Shown here: positions 4,830 through 6,063 of the stretch, one piece after another | Position numbering within the stretch: the stretch's first letter is position 1 | Layout: every line of letters begins with the position of its first letter | Translations under genes and position numbers: made by a program | The notes under the pieces: generated by a model | What the model saw: only the letters and a program-made list of their open reading frames with translations | Told to the model about the DNA's origin: nothing | The model's database searches: none | DNA from: Armatimonadota bacterium | Lineage (GTDB): Bacteria > Armatimonadota > Zipacnadia > Zipacnadales > UBA11051 | Direction: 5' to 3' | NCBI GenBank assembly: GCA_003542955.1 | Contig: DPJP01000014.1 | Coordinates: 2,614 to 8,676 of the forward strand | DNA: 6,063 nt

Positions 4830-6063
4830 ATGCGAGGCATCGCGATTGCACTCACGGTTGCGCTGGCGGTATGCGCAGTAGCTCAGGAGACATGGGAGGC
4901 GCGGCGTGCCGAACTCGGTTCGCGACAGCAGCCCTACCGGATACTGGTGGACAAGGTGTTGATGTTCGCCAACGACTGGGTGATGACGCCGGAGCACGTG
5001 GCGGAGATCCGCGAGGCCGGGTTCAACGTGGTAGTGCCGCGCATCGGGGCTGACGACAACGCGCGCGTCGAGCGGGTGGCGCGGATGGCCGAGGACCAGG
5101 GGATGTTCTACATGCCCTGGATACGCGGCACCGTCGTCGAGAAGGGCGACCCCACACTGCGCGTAACCGATGCCGCGGGGCGCTACGGGGAGCTGGCCAG
5201 CCCCAACGCCGAGGCGCTGTGGGCTTACTGGCGGGACCGCATCCTGTTCTATGCGCAGCTCTCGCGTGAGGTGCCCTCAGTGCTGGGCGTGTTCATGGAC
5301 TTTGAGAACTACGACTCCTCGCGGGTGGGTGGGGGCATGTGCTATGCGCTTTCGTATGATGAGCCCGTGCTGAAGGCTTTTGCCGACGCACAGGGGCTCG
5401 CGCTCCCCGACCCCCTGCCGGCGGACCGCGCCGCCTGGGTCGAGGCTCAGGGGGCAACGGCGGCATTCGAGCAGTTCCAGGTTGACCTCTGGCGCACACG
5501 CGCGCGCGAGCTGCGTGCGGAGGTGGACGACCTCAACCCGCAGTTCCAGTTTGTCGTCTACCCCGCGCGCAGTTCGCTTTTCATCAGGGAGGCCGTCTGG
5601 CGCGAGTGGCATACGGCGCAGGCGCCGCTGGTGATGGCGGAGGTTGACACCTACTGGCGACACGAGTATGAGCTGGGGGCAGCGCTCGAGCGGCTGCGCT
5701 CAATCATGGAGACCGCAAGAGCCGAACTGGACAAGGTCGACCCGACCATCCGCTATATGGCCGGTCTCGACCCGGTGGTGTCCGGGGCGAACCCGGAGTT
5801 CGAGGGCAAGAGCGCCGTACTCGGCGCAGAGCTTGGTAACGGCTACTGGGTCTTCTATGAGGGCCCGGAGTACGACGGAACGCACAAGGACTACTTCGCG
5901 TGGTTCAGACGCGCCAACGACGAGATCGCCCGGCAGGACTACAGCCTCTGGCGGCAACCCGCCGAGACCCCCAACCCTATGGATGAGCAGATCGCCAGGG
6001 CCGCCCGGGCGGTTGCGGGCGTCAACCTGGCGCCGTTCAGCGACGAACCACTTCCGCCTGACG
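4830..6063 (+). CDS. Secreted glycoside-hydrolase-like TIM-barrel protein (partial at right edge)
   Basis: Open for 411 codons to the window end. ATG at 4830 follows GGGAGG by 9 nt. A signal peptide covers residues 1-18, with a hydrophobic core at 4-15 and an A16-V-A18 cleavage site before Q19; L-A-V-C at 12-15 is not a proper lipobox. The mature part reads as a beta/alpha barrel with eight plausible strands: R-I-L-V-D-K (37-42), F-N-V-V-V-P (65-70), M-F-Y-M-P-W (92-97), V-L-G-V-F-M-D-F-E (151-159), Q-F-V-V-Y-P (240-245), P-L-V-M-A-E-V-D (266-273), I-R-Y-M-A-G-L-D (307-314) and G-Y-W-V-F-Y-E (338-344). D157-x-E159 after strand 4 is where GH18 and clan-A glycosidases place the acid/base. D273, E271 and D314 are other acidic candidates at strand ends. 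I do not recognise a named family. The pairing with a Gfo/Idh/MocA enzyme supports a carbohydrate role. Hydrolysis is inferred, not shown. Confidence 0.8.
   Translation, partial: MRGIAIALTVALAVCAVAQETWEARRAELGSRQQPYRILVDKVLMFANDWVMTPEHVAEIREAGFNVVVPRIGADDNARVERVARMAEDQGMFYMPWIRGTVVEKGDPTLRVTDAAGRYGELASPNAEALWAYWRDRILFYAQLSREVPSVLGVFMDFENYDSSRVGGGMCYALSYDEPVLKAFADAQGLALPDPLPADRAAWVEAQGATAAFEQFQVDLWRTRARELRAEVDDLNPQFQFVVYPARSSLFIREAVWREWHTAQAPLVMAEVDTYWRHEYELGAALERLRSIMETARAELDKVDPTIRYMAGLDPVVSGANPEFEGKSAVLGAELGNGYWVFYEGPEYDGTHKDYFAWFRRANDEIARQDYSLWRQPAETPNPMDEQIARAARAVAGVNLAPFSDEPLPPD

Noticed and set aside
4863..4874. L-A-V-C as a lipobox making the exported barrel a lipoprotein
   Set aside because: Val occupies the -1 position where Gly, Ala or Ser is required, and an A-V-A signal peptidase I site follows directly.

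Overview
The window reads as chromosomal DNA from a GC-rich, diderm, probably environmental bacterium. The diderm inference rests on an efflux adaptor that keeps the TolC-docking tip motif. The combination of a Gfo/Idh/MocA oxidoreductase with an exported TIM-barrel protein is typical of carbohydrate-rich genomes such as Armatimonadota, Planctomycetota, Hydrogenedentota or related candidate phyla. The phylum is a guess from gene style, not a determination.

Left part (1-3540, minus strand): an efflux module in the order marR-type regulator (3003-3470), a very long membrane-fusion/adaptor protein (906-2789), and the N-terminal 296 codons of a MacB-type ABC permease (1-888, running off the left edge). 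The adaptor and permease are 17 nt apart, each with a good Shine-Dalgarno, and are surely co-transcribed. The regulator is separated from the adaptor by 213 nt. That gap holds an intrinsic terminator for the regulator, an AT-rich island with a dyad, and a structured leader. The same dyad form (TAkTT-N8-AAmTA) also lies across the regulator's own promoter, so the simplest model is a MarR repressor controlling itself and the pump. The permease has no fused ATPase domain at its N-terminus, so a separate ATPase gene is expected beyond the left edge.

Middle (3471-3753): a 283-nt intergenic region between diverging transcription units. It holds the regulator's promoter and operator on the left and inverted repeats on the right, two of which are strong hairpins just before the oxidoreductase start.

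Right part (3754-6063, plus strand): a 333-residue Gfo/Idh/MocA-family NAD(P)-dependent oxidoreductase, then, 74 nt later, a secreted protein of at least 411 residues that runs off the right edge. Its eight predicted beta-strands and a D-x-E motif after strand 4 suggest an unassigned glycoside-hydrolase-like TIM barrel. The pair may serve extracellular glycan cleavage followed by intracellular sugar oxidation.

Nothing resembling a CRISPR array, mobile element, tRNA or rRNA is visible. The observations most worth following are the adaptor hairpin built from four repeats up and four repeats down around one tip, the paired dyads, and the unclassified exported barrel.
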